Of a DNA stretch of 64,000 nt, positions 53,101 through 61,353 are shown piece after piece. The stretch comes from Oceanotoga teriensis. Lineage in GTDB: Bacteria; Thermotogota; Thermotogae; Petrotogales; Petrotogaceae. The stretch's first letter is position 1. Each line of letters opens with the position of its first letter. The notes beneath the pieces were generated by a model. The model did no database searches, had not been told where the DNA came from, and saw only the letters and a program-made list of their open reading frames with translations. The stretch spans positions 170,833 through 234,832 of the forward strand of contig NZ_QGGI01000002.1 of NCBI RefSeq assembly GCF_003148465.1, written 5' to 3'. Made by a program: the position numbers and the translations under genes.

Positions 53101-53652
53101 ATTTATTCTATCTAAATTTTCTTGTGTTTTTTCTAATAATTTTAAAGAATAATTTTTTTTATCTAAGAAATCTTTTATTTCTGAAGCATCAATAATGATA
53201 TTTTTTAATTGTTCAGAAGAAGAATTTACTATATCTGAAACTTGTCCTTGAGAAATTATAGAATAGAATTGTTTTCCTATTCCATTAGAAAAAAGATTTA
53301 AAATATCTTTTAAAGTAGAGTTTTTATCATTAATAGAATATATATTTCCTTTATTCTTATCAAAGTATTTAGTCAATTTTATGTTTTTTTCATCAATTTC
53401 AATTATGAGACTAACCATAGCAAATTTCGAAGGTTTATGTTTATTAGTTCCAGAAAAAACAACATCTTCTCTGTCTTGAATTCTCATTTGTTTATTAGAC
53501 TGTTCACCCAACATCCATCTGATAGCATCAACAACATTTGATTTTCCAGAACCATTAGGACCTACTATTGCTATGAGATTTTTATTGATATCAATGGAGG
53601 TTTTTTTTGCAAAACTTTTAAAACCTTCTATTTCAAGGGTTTTTAATTTCAT
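50125..53652 (-). CDS. smc: Chromosome segregation protein SMC
   Basis: 1175 residues. Walker A is GPNGSGKSNVVDAIRW near residue 31 and the Q-loop follows in the N-lobe. Long coiled coils flank a hinge at about 500-640 (NVVDVVANIVEINEQYEEAI ... GSISAGKNKY). The C-terminal lobe has the signature FSGGEKALIA near 1080 and Walker B YILDEIDAPLDD near 1109. It compacts and segregates the chromosome with ScpAB, which are not adjacent. The ATG follows the udg stop after one base, with GGAGG inside udg. Last gene of a nine-gene run. Confidence 0.97.
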   Translation of the reverse strand: MKLKTLEIEGFKSFAKKTSIDINKNLIAIVGPNGSGKSNVVDAIRWMLGEQSNKQMRIQDREDVVFSGTNKHKPSKFAMVSLIIEIDEKNIKLTKYFDKNKGNIYSINDKNSTLKDILNLFSNGIGKQFYSIISQGQVSDIVNSSSEQLKNIIIDASEIKDFLDKKNYSLKLLEKTQENLDRINDILYMTEKRLKSLSIRAGRAKKYLENKQQLQNIGKIYFGASKIYKMNTIDTLEKEKHNISLDLKKLYSEQFDIERKYRSLKEEIDNVEDEINKNTDLIESYRSRTSSLEKEKERLNESINELNSEILSIDWKINNFDERLKNEEQKLEEVSTLEKTYNIDFERIYNEYEEILSKKNDLENTVSQKQKLYNEKKFFYNTLIDEINKNNTLIEQKNNSIIGKKERLEFLKTEFENKSNKIESVELSLKKIREKLTIKSEEEKSLINTIKEKITALKDLNSEYNVLKNDLENRKSERIQLKNKLENLNLQISEYAGYSSVIKEFFKEFKDDDNVVDVVANIVEINEQYEEAISSSAGYKLQNIVIKSSSYSKFYIDFLKNLRMGKITFLPLDLLKTKSYLNKKFLNEPGVIDYLINIIKFDNKYQKIMEYVFSNTILVNDIESAINLSKVGFNSNIVTINGETVSGQGSISAGKNKYDYSSSILKRKRELQETIFLLEENKENIIYSESEIKKISEKIIKLNDIVREEKEKLNDLISEKNIHNNEFKSLNEELKNLISSNKNISERIYNYEDEIEILKEDIINFQKINSENENKTLNLKKEIETLEIENSDFNLKITELKQTLLEKKYQKDSLDEKINYYNQKKVESLKNIDHIKSEIIDLNEKYSNIKNTLESKNNDIKRVEIEYDSLNTEITKIFDIMKSSRSGKFEKAEDLEILETEKNNLKELINEKKERNNSINYEIENVKHEIEFLTEKANNLDIEASEFELVELDEIELKSYSNKIKEIENYLKNLGSVDLTVLDEFNEVENEFNTQNMEKEDIVESYNKLKSSINDLDSNAEKIYGDFFEKLNEKFKIYISQLFINGYGELRLVGEGKIFEQGIQISVKKSGRNFQKLSLFSGGEKALIAIAFLFSLMDLNPSPFYILDEIDAPLDDINADKIASLIKNNAHKSQFMIITHNKLMMEIAEIFHGITMKNGVTYVVPVDFKEFSNIS

Positions 53653-53653
53653 T

Positions 53654-54301
53654 TTAAATTCCTCCAGAATCTTTCATTATCTTAGTCACTGCTTTTACTA
53701 TATCTTCAACATTTTTATCATTATTTAAGGCTTTAATCATTATTCCAATGGCCCTCATATCGAGCCAAGAATACCATCTTGGAGTTCCTTTTTGCATTGA
53801 AGGATTTCTTAAAAGATAACTTGGATGAAATGTTGGAAATATTTTAATTCCTGAATACCAATCATAAAATTTTCCTCTCGATTCTGTTATTTTAGTTTTA
53901 TTAGTTAAATATTTCATACTTGTAGAACCCAATGTAACTATTATCTTTGGTTTAATTTGAATTAATTGAGCTTCGAGAAAATGTCCACAAGAATTCATTT
54001 CTTCATCTGAAGGAACTCTATTTTTAGGTGGACGGCATTTCACGATATTAGTTATAAAAATTTGATTTCTATCTATTTTTGCCCAGTCTTTAAACATCAC
54101 ATCAAGTAATTTCCCTGCTCTACCAACAAAAGGTCTGCCAGAAGAATCCTCATCAGCACCAGGACCTTCTCCAACAAAAACTATTTTAGAATTTATATTA
54201 CCTTCGCCAGGTACAGTATTATTTCTGCTTAAATGCAGAGAACATTTTTCACATATTTTTATTTTATCTTTTATAAAGTTCATTTCTTTTATATTTGCCA
54301 T
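53654..54301 (-). CDS. Type-4 uracil-DNA glycosylase (iron-sulfur)
   Basis: 215 residues from ATG 54301, with AAGGAG eleven bases upstream; the open frame upstream overlaps the fusion gene and is not used. Family 4 motifs: VGEGPGADEDSSGRPFVGRAG, the TNIVKCRPPKNR loop and FHPSYLLRNP. Four Cys positions for the 4Fe-4S cluster are CEKC near residue 17, KC in TNIVKC, and C in NSCGHFL. It removes uracil from DNA in repair, typical of thermophile-related lineages. Its neighbour smc is co-transcribed. Confidence 0.93.
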   Translation of the reverse strand: MANIKEMNFIKDKIKICEKCSLHLSRNNTVPGEGNINSKIVFVGEGPGADEDSSGRPFVGRAGKLLDVMFKDWAKIDRNQIFITNIVKCRPPKNRVPSDEEMNSCGHFLEAQLIQIKPKIIVTLGSTSMKYLTNKTKITESRGKFYDWYSGIKIFPTFHPSYLLRNPSMQKGTPRWYSWLDMRAIGIMIKALNNDKNVEDIVKAVTKIMKDSGGI

Positions 54302-54317
54302 GTTAAAAACAACTCCT

Positions 54318-57300
54318 TTACATAAGTCCAAATTCAAATCCATCATCGCTAAAAGCTACATTTTTGTTTGGAAGATTATTTATAAAAAATGTAAGTGTGA
54401 ATTTTTTTAATTCAAATTGTGGTAAAAATGATATATCAGCTTTTATGTTAAAAGTCCAACAAATAATTCTTTTTTGAATTTCAAATTTTTTAAAATCTAA
54501 AATTTCATTTTCTATATCATATTCAAATTCCATATCAGCAAATTCTTTTTCATCACGACTTTCTATACCTATACTGGCAGTTAAAAAATTTTCTTTTCTA
54601 TAATAATTACCACCAAAAGTCATTGAAAATAAAGAATTTTCTTCCAGAAATTTATTTTTATAAAGTTCAAATCTATTATAATCATCTTTTATATTGAACT
54701 TACCAATTAATTTGTTCCCAAAAATATAAAATGAATAACTTGAAAGTAATTCTGGTAGAATTTTTTCAATTTCTTCTTCATATGGATATATTTTATATTC
54801 AATTTCTAATCTATTCCTATTGAATAAAACTTTTTCTTTATTTAATATATACTCAATAGGTTTTTCTTCATTATGTTTATACGTGAATTCACTTGTATGA
54901 TAAAAAGGTTTTAATTCTGATTTAAATTTAACTTCTGTTGTTTTAGGTTTTATTTCAATATCTGTATCAAAAAGTGTTTTAGTTTGTAGTTGATTTTTAA
55001 AGTTGAATATATTTAAAGATGTATCTGTTTTTAATTCAAGATAAGAAATTTTATCAAAACCATCCTTCAAAAAATTGTATTTTCTGGTTATTCTTGCAGC
55101 ATTTTTAAAATTATTTTCGAAAAAACTCAATTTATATCCAATATAATCCCCATAATTAACTTCATCTGTTGCAGAAGGTGTTAAAGAATTTTCAAAAACT
55201 TTTTTAAATTCCACAAAATTACCAAATTCCAATATATTCCAACTCATGTCTATTTTAGGTTTTAATGTAAAATCAAACAAAGTATGTCCGATCGAGTACT
55301 TTGAATTTTCTGTAAAATCTCTTTTATGATTAAAATTTGAAGTAGTTTCAAAACCTGTTTTTCCATCTATATCGAGTAATTTAAATTTATTTAAAGTATA
55401 ATCATATTCAAATTTGTTTTTTGAATCTATTTGATTATTTAGAACTTTAGAAGATTCTGAAGTTAGATTATAATATAAATCACCCGTTAAATTTGAGTAT
55501 TTTGAATAAAAACCATATTTTCCTTTAACTTCTATACGACTATTTTTTTCTTTCCAAGCTTCTACTATATTAAAACCGTTTAAATTTTTATATTCTAGAT
55601 TTACTCCTAACCTTGATAATGATATTATTGATTTTTTATATTTTTTTTGATAAGCATCAGTATAAGCCTGTAAAAATTTTATATAATAAAGAGTATTTTC
55701 ATTCCAATAAACATTAGATCTGATGTTCTTTATATTTCCATAAGGTGTTTTTAATTCAGGAATATATAGATCAAATTTCATCAAAGTATTCTTATTGTCT
55801 TGAGTTAATCGCATATAAGAATCTTTATCATAAATATCATATTCAAAACCGAGTTCTGTATTAATATTATTTTCTATATTTGAGTATAAATATAAGTACT
55901 TATCAAAAACTTTTATTCCATATTTAAATAAAAACTTTTGATAAGTCAAAGAATTTTCAAAATCATTTGTCATACCATATTTTAATTTCAAAAGACTCTC
56001 ATTTTCAAATAAATAATTAATTCCTATTAAAAAAGTTAATTTATTATTTTCATAATCAAACTTTAAAGAAAAAGGTTCATTATCATCTTCATTTAAACTT
56101 TGAAAGTAAAATGGTAAATATAAAACGGGAACACCAAAAAATTCCAAAGTAACATCTCTTGCTATAAGAAATTTTTCTGGATAAATAGTTACTTTTCGAG
56201 ATTTAAAATAATATGTTATACAGTCTTTGCAAGTAGTCATTTTAGTTTTTTCCGAAATAAAATAATCGTCCTCTAAAGGTTTGTAAATTTCTTCAGACCA
56301 AACCTTGACTTCTACTTCATTTTTATCATCTTTATACTTTTGTAAAGTATAAGAATTTATAAAAAAACTGTCATCTTTTTCGAAATTTATTGTCATTGTA
56401 GAAGCTTCAATAGTAGATTCACCATGAGTATAAATAACATTGCCAGTTAATTCAGCACTATTGATAGTATTATCATCATTTAAAACTGCTGAACCTTTTT
56501 CAGCAGTTATAATTGAATCTTTATAAAGTATTTTCAATTCTTGATTAAATTGTAAAATATCATCTATTATTTGAAAATCATTTGATTCAATATTGACATT
56601 TGCAGAATAACTAATACTTGGGAAAATTAATAATGCAATCAATACTACAAAAATTTTTTTTAAAGGTTCTGTTATTTTAAAAGAAATTTCAGTATCTAAT
56701 AAGAAAAATAGCAAAATTCCAACAATCCCAAATAAAATATCTGGAATCCATGCTGATAATACAGGATTTATTATTTTTTCTTTACCCAATGCATTAAGCC
56801 AAGCTCCAGATCCTTGATAAAGAACAACTAATAAAAATGTAGTTATTACACTCCATGATTTACTTTTCAAGTTTAAAAATAAAGAAAGAGATACTCCTAA
56901 AATAGATATAACAAGTGGGGCTAAGGCATTTGCAAATTTACTTTGAAAAGAAACTATTAAACCAGAAACATCACTTCCAAGTTTTGAGAAAGTATCTATT
57001 TTTTCTTTTAATTCTTTTGAAGTCATTTCATTGGCACTCTTACCAAAATTTAAAAATTCTTCAACATCTTTTTCTAAATCCAAAGAAAGCGATTTAAAAG
57101 AAAGATCAAATTCTAAAAAACCATTTGAATCAACTCTAAAACTTCTACCATTTTCCATTTTCCAACCATCTGGATATTTTTTTGCTTTTTGAGCATGAAA
57201 AACAGTTGTTTTCTTATAGTCAACTTCATATAACAAAATATCATAAAGAGTTCCATTTTCTCTATCAAGTTCTTTTACAAAAAGATATCTATTATCTCCA

Positions 57301-57758
57301 AGATCTACAAATTCATTATCGCTTATAACAGCTTCAGGTTTTTGATAAATATATTTAGCCATAGCTTGTTTAGCTTCATAGTTCGATTTTGGAACTATAC
57401 TATCAAAAAGCATAAAAGTGAAAAAAGATAATAATATTGATATAATCAAAAAAGGTATCATGAGCCTTTTTGCTGGTATACCTAAAGTCTGTATTGCAAT
57501 TATTTCATTATCATTTGATAATCTTGACATTAACCAAAAAATACCGAATAAAACTCCTACCGGTATTCCCATTGATACAAAATAAGGGAGATTGTACCAA
57601 ATCAATAAAAGTAATTTATCAAAACCAACTTTATTTCTTACAATTATTTCAGAAAGCTCATATAATAATTGAACACTTACAAATATCACAAAACCAAAGA
57701 GTCCCATTAAAAAAGGAGAAAAAAATTCTCTGGAAATATACTTTATAAGTCTTATCAT
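54318..57758 (-). CDS. Fusion of LptF/LptG-type permease with LptD/OstA-type outer-membrane beta-barrel
   Basis: 1146 residues in one frame. Residues 1-355 are a complete YjgP/YjgQ (LptF/G) permease: six TM helices with IRLIKYISREFFSPFLMGL at the start, NLPYFVSMGIPVGVLFG and SNDNEIIAIQTLG, a periplasmic jellyroll, and three C-terminal helices. Residues 365-386 (LKKIFVVLIALLIFPSISYSA) look like a signal peptide. Residues 387-500 are an OstA/LptA-like domain (SAELTGNVIYTHGESTIEAS), and 500-1146 a Tyr/Phe/Lys-rich beta-strand region like the LptD barrel, including TCKDC and VPVLYLPFYFQS. It overlaps the phoU-like gene by 4 bases. The substrate lipid is unknown. Confidence 0.85.
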   Translation of the reverse strand: MIRLIKYISREFFSPFLMGLFGFVIFVSVQLLYELSEIIVRNKVGFDKLLLLIWYNLPYFVSMGIPVGVLFGIFWLMSRLSNDNEIIAIQTLGIPAKRLMIPFLIISILLSFFTFMLFDSIVPKSNYEAKQAMAKYIYQKPEAVISDNEFVDLGDNRYLFVKELDRENGTLYDILLYEVDYKKTTVFHAQKAKKYPDGWKMENGRSFRVDSNGFLEFDLSFKSLSLDLEKDVEEFLNFGKSANEMTSKELKEKIDTFSKLGSDVSGLIVSFQSKFANALAPLVISILGVSLSLFLNLKSKSWSVITTFLLVVLYQGSGAWLNALGKEKIINPVLSAWIPDILFGIVGILLFFLLDTEISFKITEPLKKIFVVLIALLIFPSISYSANVNIESNDFQIIDDILQFNQELKILYKDSIITAEKGSAVLNDDNTINSAELTGNVIYTHGESTIEASTMTINFEKDDSFFINSYTLQKYKDDKNEVEVKVWSEEIYKPLEDDYFISEKTKMTTCKDCITYYFKSRKVTIYPEKFLIARDVTLEFFGVPVLYLPFYFQSLNEDDNEPFSLKFDYENNKLTFLIGINYLFENESLLKLKYGMTNDFENSLTYQKFLFKYGIKVFDKYLYLYSNIENNINTELGFEYDIYDKDSYMRLTQDNKNTLMKFDLYIPELKTPYGNIKNIRSNVYWNENTLYYIKFLQAYTDAYQKKYKKSIISLSRLGVNLEYKNLNGFNIVEAWKEKNSRIEVKGKYGFYSKYSNLTGDLYYNLTSESSKVLNNQIDSKNKFEYDYTLNKFKLLDIDGKTGFETTSNFNHKRDFTENSKYSIGHTLFDFTLKPKIDMSWNILEFGNFVEFKKVFENSLTPSATDEVNYGDYIGYKLSFFENNFKNAARITRKYNFLKDGFDKISYLELKTDTSLNIFNFKNQLQTKTLFDTDIEIKPKTTEVKFKSELKPFYHTSEFTYKHNEEKPIEYILNKEKVLFNRNRLEIEYKIYPYEEEIEKILPELLSSYSFYIFGNKLIGKFNIKDDYNRFELYKNKFLEENSLFSMTFGGNYYRKENFLTASIGIESRDEKEFADMEFEYDIENEILDFKKFEIQKRIICWTFNIKADISFLPQFELKKFTLTFFINNLPNKNVAFSDDGFEFGLM

Positions 57759-58513
57759 AAATCGTCCTCCAAAGAATAAAAATATTCGAGATTAGTACCT
57801 CTGCATTTATAACGAACACCTTTGAGAGCCCATATTATATTTTCAGATATATTTGTTGTGAAATCAGAAAATCTTTCTATATTTGATAATATGTTCAAAT
57901 GTAAATTTGTTGTTTTAACTGATTCTTTTGATTTATAAAGATGTTTTTTATATGCTGATAATAAAGAATTAACCTCTATATCCATAGCACAAATTTTTTT
58001 AGCTGGTTCAAAAAATTTTTTATCTATATCAACTTTTGACAATTTATCTGTCTCAAGATTTATGAAATCAGAAAAAAGTCTTAAAGATATAGACAACATT
58101 TCATGGCTTTGAATAAAAATATCTTCAAAACTTACCATATTTACGAATTGGGGTAATTTTAAGATTTCAAGATTTATTTTAGCATTTTCTTCACATAAAT
58201 CACCCATGTTTTCAAAAATATATGACAGTTTAATACCTAAAAGAGAGGCTTTTAAATATATTCCAGTATAATTATTGGCACTTATCATTGTTAATCCATC
58301 ATATTCTAATTTAGATTCTAAAAAATCGAGTCTATCATCTTGTTCGATTATCTCGTTGGATAAATTTTTATCTTTTTCAAAATAAGAATCTTTAAATTTG
58401 TAAAACATACCTTGTACAAGTCTTCCCATTTTTAAAACATTATTTAAAAATATTATTAATTTATCATTTTTAAATGAATTCAAATGTCTTTCTTCAAAAT
58501 CATCAATCATCAT
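57755..58513 (-). CDS. PhoU-family protein
   Basis: 252 residues, all helical, with the duplicated PhoU three-helix pattern. The second-half signature is SNIERFSDFTTNISENIIWALKG, in place of the usual E-R-I-G-D-x-x-x-N-I-A-E. The first half has DDRLDFLESKLEYDGL and YIFENMGDLCEENAKI, a matching E-N-M-G-D. PhoU proteins bind metal clusters and link phosphate uptake to signalling; a T. maritima homologue of known structure lies next to NAD kinase too. Two adjacent ATGs are possible starts after GGAGG. Overlaps nadK by 4 bases. Confidence 0.85.
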   Translation of the reverse strand: MMIDDFEERHLNSFKNDKLIIFLNNVLKMGRLVQGMFYKFKDSYFEKDKNLSNEIIEQDDRLDFLESKLEYDGLTMISANNYTGIYLKASLLGIKLSYIFENMGDLCEENAKINLEILKLPQFVNMVSFEDIFIQSHEMLSISLRLFSDFINLETDKLSKVDIDKKFFEPAKKICAMDIEVNSLLSAYKKHLYKSKESVKTTNLHLNILSNIERFSDFTTNISENIIWALKGVRYKCRGTNLEYFYSLEDDL

Positions 58514-59334
58514 TCAAACCTCCTGCCAAAAGCCAGTTTTTTATTTAAGGTTGAATAAAAAGTTTCAGTATTTTTTTGTGCAAGTAAAATTCTCTTTTCA
58601 CTTCCAGAAATTTTTATAGAAGTACCTGGCTCAAGCTTCTTTATTATATTTCCATCTCCTGTTATATATGAAAAACCAGCTGAAATATTATTAATATTTA
58701 TTTCAATACTTCTATTTGGAGACACAATAAAAGGTCTTATATTTAAAGCATGAGGAGAAAGAGGAACTAATTCCATCATATTTAAATCTGGGTCTATTAT
58801 ACTACCACCTGAAGAAAGAGCATATCCAGTTGCACCAGTAGGAGTAGAAATTATTATACCATCTCCTAAAAAAGAATACAAAATATGATTCGCAACTTTG
58901 ACTTCAAGATCTATAGTACCAACTGGTTGACTTTTTTGAATAACAAAATCATTCAGAGCAATTATATTTTTACCATCAATATTGCATTTTATTAAATATC
59001 TTGAAGAAAATTTTAAATTTTTATTTTTAATATCCAAAGCAGCTAATTCGATTTCTTCTCTTGAATAAGCGCTTAAAAATCCTAATGTACCGAGATTTAT
59101 AGATATTATAGGTTTATTATGAAAAGTTGCTATTTGAGAAATTCTGAGTACGGTTCCATCACCACCAAGAACAACGTAAAAATCAGCTGAATTGGCTATT
59201 TTTTCATTTACAAACGAACTTGCAGATAATATATCTAAAACTTCTATATTATTACTTTCAAAAATATAAGATATATTTTTTTCAATATATTCTTTATTAT
59301 GTTTTGTAGGATTAAAAAATAAAATTATCTTCAA
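58510..59334 (-). CDS. nadK: NAD kinase
   Basis: 274 residues. Signature motifs: VVLGGDGTVLR near residue 55, ISINLGTLGFLSAY, and the NAD-binding STPTGATGYALSSGGSIIDP followed by PLSPHALNIRPFIVS. It phosphorylates NAD to NADP. The start is TTG 59334, five bases after GGGGTG, rather than the upstream in-frame start at 59358 that would overlap yggT. It sits between yggT and the phoU-like gene, an order shared with Thermotoga. Confidence 0.96.
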   Translation of the reverse strand: MKIILFFNPTKHNKEYIEKNISYIFESNNIEVLDILSASSFVNEKIANSADFYVVLGGDGTVLRISQIATFHNKPIISINLGTLGFLSAYSREEIELAALDIKNKNLKFSSRYLIKCNIDGKNIIALNDFVIQKSQPVGTIDLEVKVANHILYSFLGDGIIISTPTGATGYALSSGGSIIDPDLNMMELVPLSPHALNIRPFIVSPNRSIEININNISAGFSYITGDGNIIKKLEPGTSIKISGSEKRILLAQKNTETFYSTLNKKLAFGRRFE

Positions 59335-59338
59335 AATT

Positions 59339-59635
59339 TCACCCCAAACGATTTCCAAAGTCTATTAATGTTTGAACTAAAAATCTATCAGTAAAAATTA
59401 ATATGAGAATTGCTATAAAAGGAGAAAAATCAAACATGCCTATATTTACAGGAAGATATCTTCTTATAGGTCTCAAAAAAAATTCACTTATAGAATCTAC
59501 TATTGATTTAAACTTATTATAAACTGGGAATAAAAAACTCATAACAACAGATATAATTATGGTTAATTCAATAAAATTTATACTTATTCTTAAAACAGTT
59601 CCGATCGCTGTAAAAAAGTTACCCAATGCAAACAT
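59339..59635 (-). CDS. YggT family membrane protein
   Basis: 98 residues with two long hydrophobic helices (FFTAIGTVLRISINFIELTIIISVVMSF and FSPFIAILILIFTDRFLVQTLI) around a short loop with the conserved SEFFLRPIRRYLPVNIG. This is the YggT family, linked in other bacteria to osmotic tolerance and to division or cell-shape neighbours, exact function unknown. GAGGTG precedes the ATG. It lies next to yggS as in most genomes. Confidence 0.92.
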   Translation of the reverse strand: MFALGNFFTAIGTVLRISINFIELTIIISVVMSFLFPVYNKFKSIVDSISEFFLRPIRRYLPVNIGMFDFSPFIAILILIFTDRFLVQTLIDFGNRLG

Positions 59636-59644
59636 TTTATCACC

Positions 59645-60307
59645 TCAATAATTTCTATTTCCAAATATTTTACTACCTATTCTTATAAAAGTAGCACCAT
59701 GTTTTAAAGCTAATTTATAATCATTAGTCATTCCCATAGAAAGTTCTTTTAAATCAGGATAAGAAAATTTAAAACTATTTAGAAGTTTAGAGGCTTCAAA
59801 AAATACAGATTCTATAATATTTTCATCATCAGTCAATGGAGCCATTGTCATAAATCCATTTATTTTTATATTTTTAAAAATACTGCATTCTTTTAAGAAA
59901 TTAGAAATGGAATTTTTATCAATACCGGATTTAGAATCTTCTTGTGATATATTAACTTCTATTAAGATATTTTGAATTTTATTATTTTGTTCAGCTCTAA
60001 AATTTATTTCTTTTATCTCTTTTATACGACTTACTGAATGTATTAATTCACATCTTGGAACTATATATTTTATTTTATTAGTTTGTAATCTTCCTATAAA
60101 ATGCCAATTTATATCATAATTTGACAAATATTCGGATTTATCTCTTAATTCTTGTGCTTTACTTTCTCCAAATATTCTTTGACCAAAATTATAAGCATTT
60201 ACTATATCTTCTACTGGAAAAAACTTTGATACAGCTATTAATTTTGTATTAGGATATATTTTTAATTCATCATATAATTCGTTCAAATTTGATTCAATAG
60301 AGTTCAT
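59645..60307 (-). CDS. YggS/PLPBP family pyridoxal-phosphate homeostasis protein
   Basis: 220 residues, a single-domain fold-type III PLP protein. The PLP lysine is Lys28 in LIAVSKFFP; GQRIFGESKAQEL, WHFIGRLQTNKIKY, IEVNISQEDSKSGI, GFMTMAPL and LSMGMTNDYKLALKHGATFIRIGSKIFG complete the pattern. It holds and delivers PLP and is not known to have catalytic activity. The ATG abuts the ruvB stop, with GGGGTG upstream inside ruvB. Confidence 0.96.
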   Translation of the reverse strand: MNSIESNLNELYDELKIYPNTKLIAVSKFFPVEDIVNAYNFGQRIFGESKAQELRDKSEYLSNYDINWHFIGRLQTNKIKYIVPRCELIHSVSRIKEIKEINFRAEQNNKIQNILIEVNISQEDSKSGIDKNSISNFLKECSIFKNIKINGFMTMAPLTDDENIIESVFFEASKLLNSFKFSYPDLKELSMGMTNDYKLALKHGATFIRIGSKIFGNRNY

Positions 60308-61339
60308 TCAATCACCCCATATTGAAATATTTTTATCTTCATCTTCTTTTACATTTAAAAGATCATAAGCTTTTTGTGTAGCAATTCTTCCACGATGACT
60401 TCTAATTATAAATCCATTTTGAAGTAAATATGGCTCATATACTTCACTTATAGAATCTGATTCTATACCCAAAGAAGATCCTAAAGCGTTAATACCTACA
60501 GGACCACCTTTATAATTTATTATTATTGTTTTTAATATTTTTCTATCCATATCATCAAGACCAAAATGATCTATTTCAAATAACTCCATAGTTTCTTCAA
60601 CATCTTCGATGTCAATATTGCTTTTCGATTTTACTTGAATTATATCTCTTACTCTTTTCAAAAGTCTATTTGCTATTCTTGGGGTACCACGAGATCTTTC
60701 ACCAAGAACTAATGCAGCATCTTCATTTATTGAAATATCTAAAAGATTTGCAGACCTTTTTATTATTTCTTTTAAATCATTAGCTTCATAAAAATCCATT
60801 TCTAAAATAATTCCAAACCTTGATCTCAATGGACCTGCTAATAAACCTAATCTTGTGGTAGCTCCTATTAAAGTAAAAGGTTGTAAATCTACTCTTATAG
60901 ATCTTGCTGAAGGTCCTTTACCTATCATGATATCAAGTTGGAAATCTTCCATTGCAGAATAAAGAATTTCTTCTACAGATCTATTTAATCTATGAATTTC
61001 ATCTATAAATAGAATATCTCCAGAATTCAAATTTGTTAATATAGCAGCAAGATCCCCCGCTCTTTCAAGAACAGGACCGCTTGTTATTTGTATATTAGAT
61101 TTCATTTCATTGGCTATTACATTAGCCATAGTTGTTTTTCCTAACCCTGGAGGACCAGCCAAAACAATATGATCAAGATGATCTTTCCTTATCTTTGCAG
61201 CCTTTATTGCAACATCAATTTTTTTCTTAACAGAATTTTGGCCAATATATTCATTTAAAAACTTAGGACGAAGGCTTATATTAGCAACTTCGTCCTTAAC
61301 CTCCTCAGGGTTGAAAATTCTATCCTCATCAAATTGCAT
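60308..61339 (-). CDS. ruvB: Holliday junction branch-migration helicase RuvB
   Basis: 343 residues from ATG 61339, with GGAGG eight bases upstream; the earlier ATG at 61354 forms part of that site. AAA+ marks: [12 protein letters not shown], Walker [12 protein letters not shown], Walker [10 protein letters not shown], sensor 1 [12 protein letters not shown] with PLRSRFG, then the winged-helix domain ([12 protein letters not shown]). It drives branch migration with RuvA, which is not in the window. Confidence 0.97.
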   Translation of the reverse strand: MQFDEDRIFNPEEVKDEVANISLRPKFLNEYIGQNSVKKKIDVAIKAAKIRKDHLDHIVLAGPPGLGKTTMANVIANEMKSNIQITSGPVLERAGDLAAILTNLNSGDILFIDEIHRLNRSVEEILYSAMEDFQLDIMIGKGPSARSIRVDLQPFTLIGATTRLGLLAGPLRSRFGIILEMDFYEANDLKEIIKRSANLLDISINEDAALVLGERSRGTPRIANRLLKRVRDIIQVKSKSNIDIEDVEETMELFEIDHFGLDDMDRKILKTIIINYKGGPVGINALGSSLGIESDSISEVYEPYLLQNGFIIRSHRGRIATQKAYDLLNVKEDEDKNISIWGD

Positions 61340-61353
61340 TATAAATTCCTCCA

